This document shows positions 29,515-39,614 of a stretch of 64,000 bases of DNA, piece by piece. Under the pieces are notes generated by a model. The model was not told where the DNA came from. It worked only from the letters and a program-made list of their open reading frames with translations, and made no database searches. Location: the NCBI RefSeq assembly GCF_000143415.4, contig NW_003314400.1:140923-204922 (forward strand), written 5' to 3'. The stretch comes from Selaginella moellendorffii (lineage: Eukaryota; Streptophyta; Lycopodiopsida; Selaginellales; Selaginellaceae). Positions within the stretch are counted from its first letter, which is position 1. Each line of letters begins with the position of its first letter. A program made the translations under genes and the position numbers.

Positions 29515-32420
29515 TTAGCAACTCTCGCATCCGGGGAACCATCTCCATGACGCTGAAGCATCCCGGGAGCAAGGAGCTCTCACCCTCACCTCCTCGCTGC
29601 CGGTGAGCATCGCCACAACTTTGGACATTGCTGGACGCTGTGATGCTGTCGCTTGGGTGCTTATAACTTTGTTTGTCGTCGGCATTGTCGGCTCTCTTGT
29701 CCAGGAGTTGTAGTAGCTTATCGCTTTGGTACTGATCATTGACGCGAGTTAAAGAGCAAACATTTCGTAAATCTTTATACGTACGTGATCGAAATGATGG
29801 GTCATGTCTTCACTCGTGGTGTCCAGATTGGTTCTTCCGCTCACGATTTCTACTAGTACCAGAACTCCAAAGCTGCAGACATCTGCAGGCAGGTATCCCC
29901 TGAAAGAAGAAAGAAAAATCAGAGATGATCATATCAAGCAATTACAAGAACTTTGAGCTCTCACATTGTTCCTGCCACCCTCGTACTGATGATCTTCGAA
30001 GAGCCTTGCCAAACCAAAGTCCGCTACCTTTGCCACCAGAACTTGATCCAAAAGTACATTGGTAGCTTTGATGTCTCAATGTCTGATACGCGGTGATGAC
30101 TCCTCGTGCAAATAAGCGAGCCCTTTTGCGACTCCAATGCATCTATTGAAGCGAGTTTTCCATAAACTCAAAAACAAGAATCCAATTGTTTCCTTCGGTG
30201 CAGCATCCATAAAGCTTGACTAGATCGCGATGCAGATAAGTGTGGCCTCGTTCACAACATCAGATAATCCAGTGATCCTATTAAGCTGCTTGATCGCTAC
30301 CACCGTACCATCAGATAACCTGAAAGTTCAAACACTTTACCAGAAAGAAAACTTTACCTTGTAGACCTTGCCAAATACTCCTTTCCCCAACAATCTCACG
30401 GGGTCAAATCCCCCCGTAGCGTTTTCTATTTCATCGTAAGAAAACATATGCAGCTTTCCGTCTAGAAGTTTGAGCTCTGCATGGCACAAAACATTAGTAA
30501 AAGTAATTCGCAAAAGCATTAAGTGACCTTCATCGTCGTTCTCTGTGTCGTTTCCTCCACAACAAATAACCGGAAACCACAAAGAGCACCACGAGTGGCA
30601 CCGAGACTCCAACACCTATTTTTACGCCTTTGGAACTGTTTTCACTCTGACCAGTTTCAAATTCCGAAACGCAATGTTAGAACGAAGACAAACTTTCGTA
30701 GTGGCAGCAGTATCTAACACTTACCAGGTAGAACTTGGATTGCGGATATCAGAGGACCGAAAGATCTGAATGGAGCGCAACATGTTCCTTTCCCCATCCA
30801 AAGAAGATGAATGTCAGGAACGCCGTTAGATACATTGACGGCAGTGAAGCTCCTTCTCAACGCTCTAAGAGACCCATTGGCTTCTTCCCGTATGTTGAAA
30901 TCTTTGAGCTTTCTGTCGCCCTGGATACCCACTCCTGGTCCGTCCTGGCCAGTGCCGATGGTAATCTCTGCAAAGTGGAGGTGTACTGTATATGAACCAC
31001 TTCGCATGCCAACTCCGAGGCACCTCAAAGATGTGGGCAGTTTGATATAGTACAGCCTGCTGACCAGTGGAACCATCTATGCTTTGAAACCAAGTCGGGT
31101 TATCTTGAAAGGATTCCGCAAACCAGAGCTGCTAGATACCCATCCTCCTGTGGAATAGTAAAAGAACTTGGCATGTCTATGTTAAAATCTGTCCCATCCG
31201 AAATGATCTGAGGTCCACCACAGTTGATAGCATCTGAATAGGAAATATGTCTATATCAAGTGAAGACTTTATGCAGCAAATATCACTCAACTATTTCCTT
31301 GGTTCACACTGCCGCAGTTTGAAATATCCTGTAAACACGTAGCAGTATTCGCATTTTGTCTGCAATGAAAACATGGTGAGGTGAACCTTGTTGAACACGA
31401 AGAGAACCATACCCTTGAGTTCTAGTAGCTGAGAACGGATTGCCAATAATGGTAGCATTCCTGTGCAAGTTCAGAGAAATTAGCATGTCACATGGAGAAA
31501 AAATGCATACTTGCTCAGGTCCAGTCAGCCTGTTGAACGATACATCTCTGTATATGTGCAAAGTACTTGGTTAGAAGAGGGAAACGCTTTTGCAGTCTAC
31601 GTACAAGTCGACGATTCTCGAGAGCTGGTTCGGGAGGCCTCCAGTAAGATTGTTACTTCCCAGGAAACTGAAAATGCTTGGATTGCCTTTAGACATAAAT
31701 CAAGGGATGAAGAACTTACAGTCTGCTAAGACGATCAAAAGATGATATGTATGCTGGAATTGTCCCAGTCAGATTGTTGAAACTCAAATGCCTGCAATAA
31801 CAACGTTAAATACATCTTCTAAGTTGTAGACCTTCCTGCAAGCTTACAAGTGTGTGAGCTGGGTAAGATTTCCCAGGTCAGGTATAAAACCAGATAGCTG
31901 ACAGTTCCTTAAGGTCCTGGTAAAACAGCCAAAGTAAATGCTAACTGCTAAAAGAAACGGCTGGTGACTCACAGCTTTGTTAGAGAAGTCAAACAATTGT
32001 AGCTAGGCGGTATTGAGCCTCTGGCTGATACTTCTCCCGTTCTCTATGTAACAAGTAGTTATTTAGAAAATCAGGAAGTTTTTCGCAGACTTACAATTCT
32101 CTCAGGTTTGTAAGATTGGCAAGAGATGCAGCAAGCGGACCAGAACGTTTGTTACCATACATGGCTCTGTCAAAGGAGGCCGCATTCACATAAACTTGTA
32201 GAATGAATTTATTGCACTTACAAAACTTCGAGACTGGACATGTTGGCAAGAAAGTCTGGTATCGAGCCATTGAAGTTGCTGTCGAACATATTTCTGGTGA
32301 GTGTAAATCACACCGACTTAAGAAGCTTACAGTGTCTGGAGCCTTTGCAAACTGCTTAAGGCTGGTGGGAGCTCCCCGCCTAGACCAGTAGAGTCCAAGT
32401 ACCTTCAGTTCTAATCAACT
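29515..32420 (-). pseudogene. LRR-VIII / malectin receptor kinase, broken
   Basis: Minus-strand order matches subfamily VIII-2 receptor kinases: LRR exons (GLGGELPPALSSLQRLQTL near 32340-32400; FNGSIPDFLANMSSLEVL near 32220-32290; further small LRR exons to 31300), a malectin domain (SGSYTVHLHFAEI, LKDFNIREEANGS, IHLLWMGKGTC; 30720-31070), then a kinase (GKGVFGKVYK near 30380; VAIKQL near 30270; GLAYLHEESS near 30100). The catalytic loop reads RH-stop-DIKATNVLLD: a TGA replaces the R codon of HRD at about 30078-30080. A frameshift lies after VVNEAT, and the APE segment is deleted (GYL joined to ADVCSFGV). The C-terminal RPAMSKVVAML is near 29600. No working kinase can be made. Confidence 0.85.
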
Positions 32421-32439
32421 TGGTGGCCAACATGAAAAT

Positions 32440-32675
32440 GAATGCTTACTTCTCCACAAATGACTTGACTAGTGCCACACGCTTGTCTCGGAAGAGCCTC
32501 TTCTTCATCAGCTCGGGCAGCTCCTCCACTGCTGCGGTTCTTGCAAATGATTTTTCAGTGTGCTTTCTCCTTGTTACCTGCATAGCTGCAAGTTTCACCA
32601 TAGCTGGAAGAAGACGCCGCAATCCACTGGAAAAAGCCAGGAACTCATCCTGATCAACACCCTGTTCTTCGCTGG
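32440..32675 (-). other. Unidentified exon-like fragment
   Basis: The minus strand reads LRRLLPAMVKLAAMQVTRRK, ELPELMKKRLFRDKRVALVK and SFVEK before a GTAAG-like border at about 32450. Basic, helical, family not recognised. Confidence 0.3.
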
Positions 32676-32689
32676 GTAGAGAGCAAATA

Positions 32690-32765
32690 TGCCCCCTTAC
32701 CTAATTAGCGATAACACAGCCTAGTTAGATTTAAGTATTATTGACCTAATCACTTCAGTTGAAAA
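32690..32765 (+). repeat. Solitary copy of the array's 3' module
   Basis: GCCCCCTTACCTAATTAGCG through to GACCTAATCACTTCAG matches the last ~75 bases of each 1,220-bp array unit (for example 37107-37170), without the coding part. Confidence 0.85.
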
Positions 32766-32995
32766 TCTCAAGCCGTTGGTGATTTATTCTGCGAAGAGAG
32801 GAAGGAAGAAATGTTGGAGGTGATCCTTAGTTCTATATACGACATGGTTGCCGGGAAGAAAATGCCGGAAAAACAACAACAACAAAACCTCTCTTTTATT
32901 CTCTTCCTGACTATGAAAACACCAGGATCATGACTCTTGATTTATTTCCTGTCAAAAGGAAAATCAAAGACACATTTCCTTTGAGCTGAAAGCGC

Positions 32996-33990
32996 TTACC
33001 AGGCCTTTAACTCAATGAGCACCTTCTCCACGTTTGGATCAATCGTAAACTTCACACTGCGTTCATGTGTATTCATGATGCCGTCGTACTGCGGCAAGGA
33101 AGTAAAAAACTGACAAAGAAACAGACAAATGAAACAGACAAACCTGCACAATCTGGCATTCGTAGCCCTGCTTTCCTTTTGGGAATGGCATGTTCATCTC
33201 AAACACCCACTCCCCATTCTCCTGAGTCATCTCTTTCGCTTTGTTTTTGCAGAGATATCCATCGCCGAGCCAAGGTACTGGGCCTGAAATGAGTAACCTT
33301 GTCTCCGCCTGAAACTGATCTTTCACCTGACCCCCTCCAATGCTCGCCCTCCTCTTTCAGTGAAGACAAATCTTTTGGTTAAGACTGATTAGCACAGTGA
33401 GTGTTGTTATTTATTCAGTTTTTTCTTGACCTGAAGAAAATAAAAAGTGAAAAATGAAAATGAACAAAATGAAAATGCCACAACTTACAAAATCGGGTCC
33501 TCCACCATGATGCGCATGCCGAAACTGATCAGACCGGAACATGCCTTCAGAGAAGCATTGTTGTTTACTCCACCTCTTTCAATGAAGCCTTTCACGATGT
33601 CTACTCTTGTTTGCTTGTCAACTGCAGAAATAATCAATCTAAAATTTTGAAACATGAAAAAAAGTAAAAACGTACTTGGATCAAGCTTACTCAAGATGTG
33701 ATGCAATTCAGCATCTCTCCTTGACTTCAGATGAGGCAGCGCAAGTGATTTGGCCCTAAGTTGATCAGTGCTTATCTGAAAACAAAAAATAAAATAAAAT
33801 TAAAATGAAGCTTTCAAACAGGCCCGTCTTGGCGAGTTTGAGAAAGGGTTCAAACTTGCCTTTCCGCTCGGCATCCCGCTCAGCAACATCAAACCTGAGC
33901 AAATCGAGATATGTACCACGGAGTTGCACACTGACTAGTGGAGAGCAGCCGGAAGAATATTCCAAGTTCCGAGTACCAGAACTGGTACAG
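32996..33990 (-). pseudogene. Unidentified multi-exon gene, 3' part
   Basis: Exons on the minus strand: LRFDVAERDAERKGKFEPFL (about 33810-33900), STDQLRAKSLALPHLKSRRD (about 33675-33780), RVDIVKGFIERGGVNNNASL to MVEDPIL (about 33490-33620), LLISGPVPWLGDGYLCKNKA to YECQIVQ (low border 33144), and a last exon 32996-33088 ending VEKVLIELKAW, stop. Splice borders look intact for the last two exons. The 5' side runs into a repeat at 33955, so the gene is probably truncated. Family not recognised. Confidence 0.5.
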
Positions 33991-34256
33991 GTTCCTCCAA
34001 CCGCATCCTCCAACCTGTTCGAGAAGATAACTACTCATGAATTGAACACCCAGGAGCGATTACTACCCAAAGTAGTTACAAGATGACTTCATCCATACAG
34101 AAGGCCCAGTACGTAGAAATAGCTATGCGAGCTGGAAATTAAAAAAAGTTTTGTACTTGCCTCTTATCAACTGCTTATGAGATTTGCTTTCTACTCTGTG
34201 TCCCAGGATCAACACATACATTGTTTACTCTTACACTTTTATTTTCCCCTTTTCCA
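33955..34256 (-). repeat. LTR-like dispersed repeat, inverted copy
   Basis: The reverse complement matches 25740-25890 (TGCTCCTGGGTGTTCAATTC region) and, in its part 34174-34256, both 23745-23800 and 34733-34812 (GACACAGAGTAGAAAGCAAA). Probably solo or broken LTR pieces of the gypsy family around it. Confidence 0.7.
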
Positions 34257-34732
34257 ATTTATTCATCTTGTTAGCGTCCTCGTGGATTCTGTGGCCTGCG
34301 CCATCCTTAGATGTGTTAGCGTCCTGCACCCAATTTCTCTGGGCTGTGGGTTTAAACGACTGGCCAATCGATTACTCCTACTCGTTTTGGGTCCATTTCC
34401 CTTCTACCAACTTTCCTCGTTTTCCAGTCCCGAGGATTACAAGCCACTGCCGGAAGAAGCTGTGGCACAGGATGAGATGCTGTGGAAGGCGCTCCAGCAG
34501 TTGAGGCATGCTGTGGTGGCTACGCCCTCGTATGCATGGGGGCATGCTCTCTCCACCGCAGTTTTTATGTACACTAAGTATTTCCCACTGGAGCATTGAC
34601 AATTACAGCATAGAGATGGGATAATTTCCATATAGTCTGGGATGATGGGTAGTGATCCGTTGGTGGAATTCCTGTCTGCGTTAGTGCTGCTGTCTACTTC
34701 TGGTTGGAGGATGTGGTTCCATAAGTGCAGAA

Positions 34733-34812
34733 GGGGAAAATAAAAGTGTAAGAGCAAACAATGCATGACTCAATGTTGATCCGGGACACAGAGTAGAAAG
34801 CAAATCTCATAG
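34733..34812 (+). repeat. LTR-like dispersed repeat, direct copy
   Basis: Inverted partner of 34174-34256. It lies just upstream of the gypsy RNase H remnant. Confidence 0.7.
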
Positions 34813-34997
34813 AGACAATGAAAACGGCACTCACAAAAGCACCTATTCTAGCAGTGCCAAGAGTTTCATGTGCTTGTGGATGCATTGCACATCGCCATTG
34901 CCAAGGCACAACTTGACAGAAAGGACAGACCTATTTACTACGCCAGCAAACGCTTGTCCCCTGCAAAATTGAATTACACAACTACAGAAAACGTGCC

Positions 34998-35192
34998 TGT
35001 AAGCTCCTGAGTTTGGACTTCCCAGGAGGTCACCCAACCCAGTACTATTCAAACCCAAGGATGCTTAACTCCAACTATCCCAAGACCCTTAACCGATTGG
35101 AAAAGGGGGTGCACTCTTGTTCATGGGCCCTTTCCCTCTATATTTGAACCCCTATGGATCGTCTCTCGAATCGTTCCCTTTGGTTGCTTACA
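34998..35192 (-). repeat. Cassandra LTR (3' LTR in element orientation)
   Basis: 195 bp, TG...CA ends. Differs from the other LTR at only a few positions (for example 35027 region, 35063), so the insertion is fairly young. Confidence 0.95.
35015..35072 (-). ncRNA. 5S rRNA-like domain in the LTR (34998-35192)
   Basis: The minus strand reads GAGTTAAGCATCCTTGGG, then ATAGTACTGGGTTGGGTGAC and CTCCTGGGAAGTCC. These are the A box, intermediate element and C box of the 5S rRNA internal Pol III promoter, nearly as in plant 5S. Only the 3' half of 5S is similar; no full 5S gene is present. Confidence 0.9.
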
Positions 35193-35398
35193 ATCCACCA
35201 CACTTCCCTGCAAGTTCACGCCCTCGTGAACGGAAGCTGAGAGCCGCAGCTCTCCCGAGAGCCCTGCTCTCTTGACACCCTACCCCTCGGGTCAAGCCCA
35301 GCGGGAGCAAACTGGACCAGCCAGATGTCAATCAACATGTGGTGCGATTCCCCTAAGCCAACCAACAGAGTCGGACCTGAGACCGCTCCGATACCAAA

Positions 35399-35593
35399 TG
35401 TAAGCTCCTGAGTTTGGACTTCCCAAGAGGTCACCCAACCCAGTACTATTCAAACCCAAGGACGCTTAACTCCAACTATCCCAAGACCCTTAACCCATTG
35501 GAAAAGGGGGTGCACTCTTGTTCATGGGCCCTTTCCCTCTATATTTGAACCCCTATGGATCGTCTCTCGAATCGTTCCCTTTGGTTGCTTACA
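35399..35593 (-). repeat. Cassandra LTR (5' LTR in element orientation)
   Basis: 195 bp partner LTR, next to the primer-binding site. Confidence 0.95.
35416..35473 (-). ncRNA. 5S rRNA-like domain in the LTR (35399-35593)
   Basis: Same segment with one change in the C box (CTCTTGGG for CTCCTGGG) and one near the A box (GCGTCC for GCATCC). Confidence 0.88.
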
Positions 35594-35960
35594 GTGCCTT
35601 GCGATGATATACGCCGTGAAGAAATTTCGACACTATCTTCCAGCTAATCGCATCAAATTTGTTGTTGGTCATCAAGCACTCTTACATCTAAATCCAATAG
35701 GAAGGTTGGCCAGATGGTTCTTACTCCTTACAGGAATTTGATTTCAAAATAATACACTGACTGAGACGCCTATACTTACCCTACAAGACTTACAACATCC
35801 CCTAGGTAAATACACTATGGTTTTGGGCTTTCAGCCTTGGGCGCCTGCCACGCTGTCTTTTCCCTGTTGCCACGTATTCTTGTCTCCTTTGCCACGCGGG
35901 TTTCGACGTGGCAAAAGATTAACGGGACGCGATGCTTAGGGTTCCAGAGTCTGAGCCAAA

Positions 35961-37052
35961 ATGACCGCTGTTCTGTCTGACTCAGAAGACAACCAGCAGA
36001 CTCCACCAAGAGCACAAGCGAACAAGGCGAGCACCTCCATCTGAGCGCTCCACGGGTGGGAATACAAGTGGAAGAAGAGCGCCGATCAAGGCTGGTTCAT
36101 ACAGAAGGGTTTGGGAGGAATCATCGAGGTACTGGCTAACAAGGTAGTTACCATAGATGGGCTGTTCCTTACCAACATGATCATGGCGATGGACGAGCAC
36201 AAGAAGGCGATCAGAGTCTACAGGAGGAACATCCGGCTTTCAGCGGAGTTCTTCAACCAGGTATTCGATTTTCCAGAATTCCAGGGACACATGAAGAAGC
36301 CCAGCCGAACCATCCGACCAAGTGCGTATCGACATTTGTTCGAAGAAACAGTTGCGGGCAGAAGAAAGTGGAAGACCCATCTCGCCAGAAGGAAGGACAC
36401 CAAACGGGTGAAAGGCATCCAAGTCGGGGACTTTCCGGTTGCACACGCCAACAGGCTTCGACCCCTTACGGCTCTCATCGGATGCAAGGAGGAGCCGAAG
36501 GCGATCCCGGCAAATGTAATGTGGGCCTATGCGAGAGCAGAGAACAGGCAATCGGTGAACTGGGGGGTGATCTTCCGGATTTCATTTTTCCGGGTGATTG
36601 CCGCTCAGAAAAGTAGGATCCTGAGCCGTCAGGAAGGATTCACGTATCTAGCGAGGATAGCGGGGTACCTCGGGCTAACATCAGGGTACAAGTGGAAGTT
36701 CCGACCCCTACATGAACTGCTGGAGTACTCGCTAAAGAAGCAGATGGACGACTTCATCAACGGGGTGAAGAACAACACCGAAGGCTGGTACAAAACGCTA
36801 CACTACACCAGTGATCAGGACTCGGACAGTTCGGCGGAGGAAGAAGAGCCGGAGGAAGACGGGGCCGATGTGGACCCCGAATCCCCGTCGATCCCACAGG
36901 TACCCAGAGGTATGCCAGATCAGCCGGTAGATGGTAACCCACCGCCACAGTATGGAGGCGGCGTACGAATTACCCATCGAGGAGTAACCGAAGTTGGCAG
37001 TTATGGCCAGCCAGTATACTCCGACTTTGGGACGACCCGGGCAGAACGCTAG
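35961..37052 (+). pseudogene. Array ORF, copy 1 (has ATG, nonsense at codon 28)
   Basis: The only unit with an ATG (MTAVLSDSEDNQQTPP). A TGA at 36042-36044 replaces the CGA codon found in the other units; the frame is then open to TAG 37050. The protein has a polar N-terminus, a region with TIDGLFLTNMIMAMDEHKKA, a basic stretch (RRKWKTHLARRKDTKR), the block VNWGVIFRISFFRVIAAQKS with FTYLARIAGYLGL, and an acidic then Pro/Gly-rich tail. Family not recognised. The layout (a DNA-flanking basic part, then a helical block) is only loosely like plant transposon-associated ORFs. Upstream 35880-35960 is unrelated to the other units' upstream sequence. Confidence 0.7.
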
Positions 37053-37174
37053 TGTCAGCTGACGCATCAAGAAGGAGAAATGCCAGGGACGCAACCACGG
37101 CCCCCTTACCTAATTAGCGATAATAAAGCCTAGTTAGATTTAAGCATTATTGACCTAATCACTTCAGCTGAAAA

Positions 37175-38272
37175 GTGACCGCTGTTCTGTCTGACTCAGA
37201 AGACAACTAGCAGACTCCACCAAGAGCACAGGCGAACAAGGCGAGCACCTCCATCCGAGCGCTCCACAGGCGGGAATACAGGTGGAAGAAGAGCGCCGAT
37301 CAAGGCTGGTTCATACAGAAGGGTTTGGGAGGAATCATCGAGCTACTGGCCAACAAGGCAGTTACCATAGATGGGCTGTTCCTCACCAACATGATCATGG
37401 TGATGGACGAGCACAAGAAGGCGATCAGAGTCTACAGGAGGAACATCCGGCTTTCGGCGGAGTTCTTCAACCAGGTATTCGATTTACCAGAATTCCAGGG
37501 ACACATGAAGAAGCCTAGCTGAACCATCCGACCAAGTGCGTATCGACATTTGTTCGAAGAAACAGTTGCGGGCAGAAGAAAGTGGAAGACCCATCTCACC
37601 AGAAGGAAGGACACCAAACGGGTGAAAAGCATCCAAGTCGGGGACTTTCCGGATGCACACGCCAACAGGCTTCGACCCCTTACGGCTCTCATCGGATGCA
37701 AGGAGGAGCCAAAGGCGATCCCAGCAAATGTAGTGTGGGCCTATGCAAGAGCAGAGAATAGGCAATCGGTGAACTGGGGGGTGATCTTGCGGATTTCATT
37801 TTTCCGGGTGATTGCCGCTCAGAAAAGCAGGATCCTGAGCCGTCAGGAAGGATTCACGTATCTAGCGAGGATAGCGGGGTACCTCGGGCTAACATCAGGG
37901 TACAAGTGGAAGTTCCGACCCCTGCATGAACTGCTGGAGTACTCGCTAAAGAAGCAGATGGACGACTTCATCAACGGGGTGAAGAACAACACCGAAGGCT
38001 GGTACAAAACGCTACACTACACCAGTGATCAGGACTCGGACAGTTTGGCAAACGAAGAAGAGCTGGAGCAGCAGAAAGATGGGGCCGACGTGGACCCCGA
38101 ATCCCCATCGATCCCACAGGTACCCAGAGGTATGCCAGATCAGCCGGTAGATGGTAACCCACCGCCACAGTATGGAGGCGGCGTACGAATTACCCATCGA
38201 GGAGTAACCGAAGTTGGCAGTTATGGCCAGCTAGTATACTCCGACTTTGGGACGACCCGGGCAGAACGCTAG
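37175..38272 (+). pseudogene. Array ORF, copy 2 (two nonsense codons)
   Basis: The position of the ATG is GTG because the unit is fused to the previous one's tail. Stops TAG 37208-37210 and TGA 37520-37522 interrupt the frame. From 37550 on it is open to 38272. Confidence 0.85.
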
Positions 38273-38394
38273 TGTCAGCTAACCCATCAAGAAGGAGAAA
38301 TGCCAGGGACGCAACCACGGCCCCCTTCCCTAATTAGCGATAATAAAGCCTAGTTAGATTTAAGCATTATTGACCTAATCACTTCACCTGAAAA

Positions 38395-39492
38395 GTGACC
38401 GCCGTTCTGTCTGACTCAGCAGACAACCAGCAGACTCCACCAAGAGCACAGGCGAACAAGGCGAGCACCTCCATCCGAGCGCTCCACGGGCGGGAATACA
38501 GGTGGAAGAAGAGCGCCGATCAAGGCTAGTTCATACAGAAGGGTTTGGGAGGAATCATCGAGGTACTGGCAAACAAGGCAGTTACCATAGATGGGATGTT
38601 CCTCACCAACATGATCATGGCGATGGACGAGCACAAGAAGGCGATCAGAGTCTACAGGAGGAACATCCGGCTTTCGGCGGAGTTCTTCAACCAGGTATTC
38701 GATTTTCCCGAATTCCAGGGACACATGAAGAAGCCCAGCCGAACCATCCGACCAAGTGCGTATCGACATTTGTTCGAAGAAACAGCTGCGGGCAGAAGAA
38801 AGTGGAAGACCCATCTCGCTAGAAGGAAGGACACCAAACAGGTGAAAGGCATCCAAGTCGGGGACTTTCCGGATGCACACGCCAATAGGCTTCGACCCCT
38901 TACGACTCTCATCGGACGCAAGGAGGAGCCGAAGGCGATCCCGGCAAATGTAGTGTGGGCCAATGCGAGAGTAGAGAACAGGCAATCGGTGAACTGGGGG
39001 GTGATCTTCCGGATTTCATTTTTCCGGGTGATTGCCGCTCAGAAAAGCAGGATCCTGAGCCGTCAGGAAGGATTCACATATCTAGCGAGGATAGCAGGGT
39101 ACCTCGGGCTAACATCAGGGGACGAGTGGAAGTTCCGACCCCTGCATGAACTGCTGGAGTACTCGCTAAAGAAGCAGATGGACGACTTCATCAACGGGGT
39201 GAAGAACAACACCGAAGGCTGGTACAAAACGCTACACTACACCAGTGATCAGGACTCGGACAGTTTGGCAAACGAAGAAGAGCCGGAGCAGCAGAAAGAC
39301 GGGGCCGACGTGGACCCCGAATCCCCGTCGATCCCACAGGTACCCAGAGGTATGCCAGATCAGCCGGTAGATGGTAACCCACCGCCATAGTATGGAGGCG
39401 GCGTACGAATTACCCATCGAGGAGTAACCGAAGTTGGCAATTATGGCCAGCCAGTATACTCCGACTTTCTGACGACCCGGGCAGAACACTAG
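38395..39492 (+). pseudogene. Array ORF, copy 3 (two nonsense codons)
   Basis: GTG at the start position; TAG 38527-38529 (from TGG) and TAG 39388-39390 (from CAG) interrupt it. The 3' end codes TTRAEH in place of TTRAER. Confidence 0.85.
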
Positions 39493-39614
39493 TGTCAGCT
39501 GACCCATCAAGAAGGAGAAATGCCAGGGATGCAACCACGGCCCCCTTACCTAATTAGCGATAACAAAGCCTAGTTAGATTTAAGCATTATTGACCTAATC
39601 ACTTCAGCTGAAAA

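Larger units (their letters stand above)
34998..35593 (-). mobile_element. Cassandra-type TRIM retrotransposon, complete
   Basis: Two 195-bp LTRs (34998-35192 and 35399-35593), each beginning TGTAAGC and ending GCTTACA, flank 206 bp without coding capacity. Target-site duplication GTGCC (34993-34997, 35594-35598). The primer-binding site TGGTATCGGAGC (complement of 35385-35396, two bases inside the LTR) matches the initiator tRNA-Met type and sets the orientation to minus. On the minus strand each LTR carries a 5S rRNA-like segment, the defining mark of Cassandra. It needs proteins from other elements to move. Confidence 0.95.
34865..35745 (+). mobile_element. Ty3/gypsy RNase H remnant, split by a TRIM
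   Basis: Left part: FHVLVDALHIAIAKAQLDRK, then YYASKRLSPAKLNYTTTEN, up to 34997. Right part from 35594: CLAMIYAVKKFRHYLPANRI and FVVGHQALLHL. The two halves join to one RNase H reading when the 596-bp insertion and one target-site copy are ignored. A stop follows near 35740. Confidence 0.88.

Noticed and set aside
35015-35072. A genuine 5S rRNA gene
   Set aside because: Only the 3' half of 5S is alike and it sits within TG..CA LTRs with target duplications, so it is a Cassandra LTR segment.
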